From Macropodus opercularis (Eukaryota > Chordata > Actinopteri > Anabantiformes > Osphronemidae), in NCBI GenBank assembly GCA_030770545.1, contig CM061106.1, forward strand, positions 18,249,001 through 18,313,000: 64,000 bases of DNA. Reading direction: 5' to 3'. The position numbers and the translations under genes were made by a program. The notes under the pieces were generated by a model that saw only the letters and a program-made list of their open reading frames with translations, searched no databases and had not been told where the DNA came from. This document shows, piece by piece, positions 62,723 through 64,000 of this stretch (its first letter is position 1; each line of letters opens with the position of its first letter).

Positions 62723-64000
62723 AGAACAGGCGATTCTAAGCGTTTTGGCACTGTTTCCAACCTCAGTGATGCTTTAAGCTGCTGCATCTTATTGCAAGCA
62801 ATGCCAAACAAGTTTTTGTGCTAGATATGATCCAAATACATCCCTGAAGCAGGCAAACACCTTTAAAATGCATTAAAATTATTTTGACCAAAGTAGTGTT
62901 CATTTGGTCACAAATGCACAGAACAGGCGATTCTAAGCGTTTTGGCACTATTTCCAGCCTCAGTGATGCTTTAAGCTGCTGCATCTTATTACAAGCAATG
63001 CCAAACAAGTTTTTGTGCTAGATATGATCTAAATACATCCCTGAAGCAGGCAAACACCTTAGACATGCATTAAAATTACTTTGACCAAAGTAGTGTTCAT
63101 TTGGTCTGAAATGCACAGAACAGGCGATTCTAAGCGTTTTGGCACTGTTTCCAACCTCAGTGATGCTTTAAGCTGCTGCATCTTATTGCAAGCAATGCCA
63201 AACAAGTTTTTGTGCTGGATATGATCCAAATACATCCCTGAAGCAGGCAAACACCTTTAAAATGCATTAAAATTACATTGACCAAAGTAGTGTTCATTTG
63301 GTCTGAAATGCACAGAACAGGCGATTCTAAGCGTTTTGGCACTGTTTCCAACCTCAGTGATGCTTTAAGCTGCTGCATCTTATTGCAAGCAATGCCAAAC
63401 AAGTTTTTGTGCTGGATATGATCCAAATACATCCCTGAAGCAGGCAAACACCTTTAAAATGCATTAAAATTACTTTGACCAAAGTAGTGTTCATTTGGTC
63501 TAAAATGCACAGAACAGGCGATTCTAAGCGTTTTGGCACTATTTCCAGCCTCAGTGATGCTTTAAGCTGCTGCATCTTATTACAAGCAATGCCAAACAAG
63601 TTTTTGTGCTAGATATGATCTAAATACATCCCTGAAGCAGGCAAACACCTTAGACATGCATTAAATTTACTTTGACCAAAGTAGTGTTCATTTGGTCTGA
63701 AATGCACAGAACAGGCGATTCTAAGCGTTTTGGCACTGTTTCCAACCTCAGTGATGCTTTAAGCTGCTGCATCTTATTGCAAGCAATGCCAAACAAGTTT
63801 TTGTGCTAGATATCATCCAAATACATCCCTGAAGCAGGCAAACACCTTTAAAATGCATTAAAATTACATTGACCAAAGTAGTGTTCATTTGGTCTGAAAT
63901 GCACAGAACAGGCGATTCTAAGCGTTTTGGCACTGTTTCCAACCTCAGTGATGCTTTAAGCTGCTGCATCTTATTGCAAGCAATGCCAAACAAGTTTTTG
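62723..64000. repeat. Distal segment with mid-array monomer types, open at the window edge
   Basis: Two monomers with CACTATTTCCAGCC and TTACAAGC (near 62947 and 63538) and others with ACATTGACC and GATATCATCC resemble the types at 11-41 kb rather than the adjacent 50-62 kb types. The last full monomer starts at 63707; 63904-64000 is the first 97 bases of another. The array continues beyond the window. Confidence 0.88.
63904..64000. repeat. Partial monomer at window end
   Basis: Begins with CAGAACAGG and ends within the T-run at consensus position 97. It is cut by the window limit, not by a biological boundary. Confidence 0.97.

Larger units (their letters stand above)
1..64000. repeat. Tandem satellite array, 197-bp monomer, spanning the whole window
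   Basis: The landmark CAGAACAGG recurs at 1, 198, 395, 592 and onward to 63904, giving 325 complete monomers and one partial. By hand count 310 are 197 bp, 10 are 188, 3 are 187 and 2 are 196; these lengths sum exactly to the start of the last monomer. All units point the same way and no inversion, unique spacer or inserted mobile element was seen. Base composition of the consensus is about 39% GC. Monomers differ mostly by substitutions at a limited set of positions, and combinations of these variants repeat in blocks, which defines higher-order repeats. Array length, homogeneity and a nucleosome-scale period are typical of eukaryotic centromeric or heterochromatic satellites; that location is inference. 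The family is not one I recognise. Confidence 0.99.

Noticed and set aside
42..63993. Minus-strand open frames of about 63-123 codons in every monomer as real genes
   Set aside because: They span monomer junctions, mostly start at TTG, read the same DNA twice in two frames, and vary exactly as the repeat varies. No ribosome binding site, promoter or independent conservation is seen.
1..64000. CRISPR array
   Set aside because: There are no distinct spacers between short repeats; the full 197-bp unit is conserved and contiguous, and no cas-like genes are present.
1..64000. Naming a known satellite family or a host species
   Set aside because: I do not recognise the monomer with certainty. A search of the consensus against a repeat database would settle it.
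1..64000. G-quadruplex or telomere-like repeat tracts
   Set aside because: G runs do not exceed two in the consensus and no TTAGGG-type tract is seen.

Overview
The whole 64,000-base window is one uninterrupted, head-to-tail satellite DNA array. No protein-coding gene, RNA gene, transposon, CRISPR array or unique sequence is visible. Counting from the conserved start CAGAACAGG, there are 325 complete monomers and a final partial one (63904-64000). By my hand count, 310 monomers are exactly 197 bp, 10 are 188 bp, 3 are 187 bp and 2 are 196 bp. These lengths sum exactly to the observed coordinates. The consensus is about 39% GC. All monomers share one orientation. The array runs off both ends, so its true length and flanks are unknown.

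A long homogeneous satellite with higher-order repeats (HORs, multi-monomer blocks that are themselves duplicated) and a period near the nucleosome repeat length points to a eukaryotic chromosome, most likely a centromeric, pericentromeric or other heterochromatic block. I do not recognise the monomer family and cannot name the organism.

Layout. (1) 1-7.96 kb: three related copies of a 9- to 16-monomer block (offsets 3,115, 1,745 and 4,860 bp), the only part containing the 187/188-bp monomers. (2) 7.96-10.9 kb: 197-bp monomers in no obvious order. (3) 10.9-27.3 kb: a 10.9-13.4 kb block that recurs at 21.9-24.4 kb (offset about 11,032 bp), interleaved with a 25-monomer unit (4,925 bp) at 13.5, 18.4 and again from 24.3 kb. 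(4) 27.3-28.8 kb: a lead-in that also occurs inside the following HOR. (5) 28.8-40.9 kb: a nearly identical tandem pair of a 31-monomer unit (6,107 bp). (6) 40.9-50.7 kb: shorter recent duplications of 3, 5 and 8 monomers. (7) 50.7-57.1 kb: a 16-monomer (3,152 bp) tandem pair with no difference that I noticed. (8) 57.1-62.7 kb: overlapping 8-, 10- and 11-monomer duplications. (9) 62.7-64.0 kb: monomers of the mid-array type.

There is no gene set working together. Recurrent monomer-level structure includes a 7-8 bp inverted repeat with a 10-nt loop, two CpGs exactly 10 bp apart, and an AT-rich quasi-palindrome around ATGCAT. No CENP-B box was seen. The many 60-120 codon open frames are by-products of the repeat: 197 leaves remainder 2 when divided by 3, so each frame reads the same DNA twice in different frames before stopping, and most begin at TTG.
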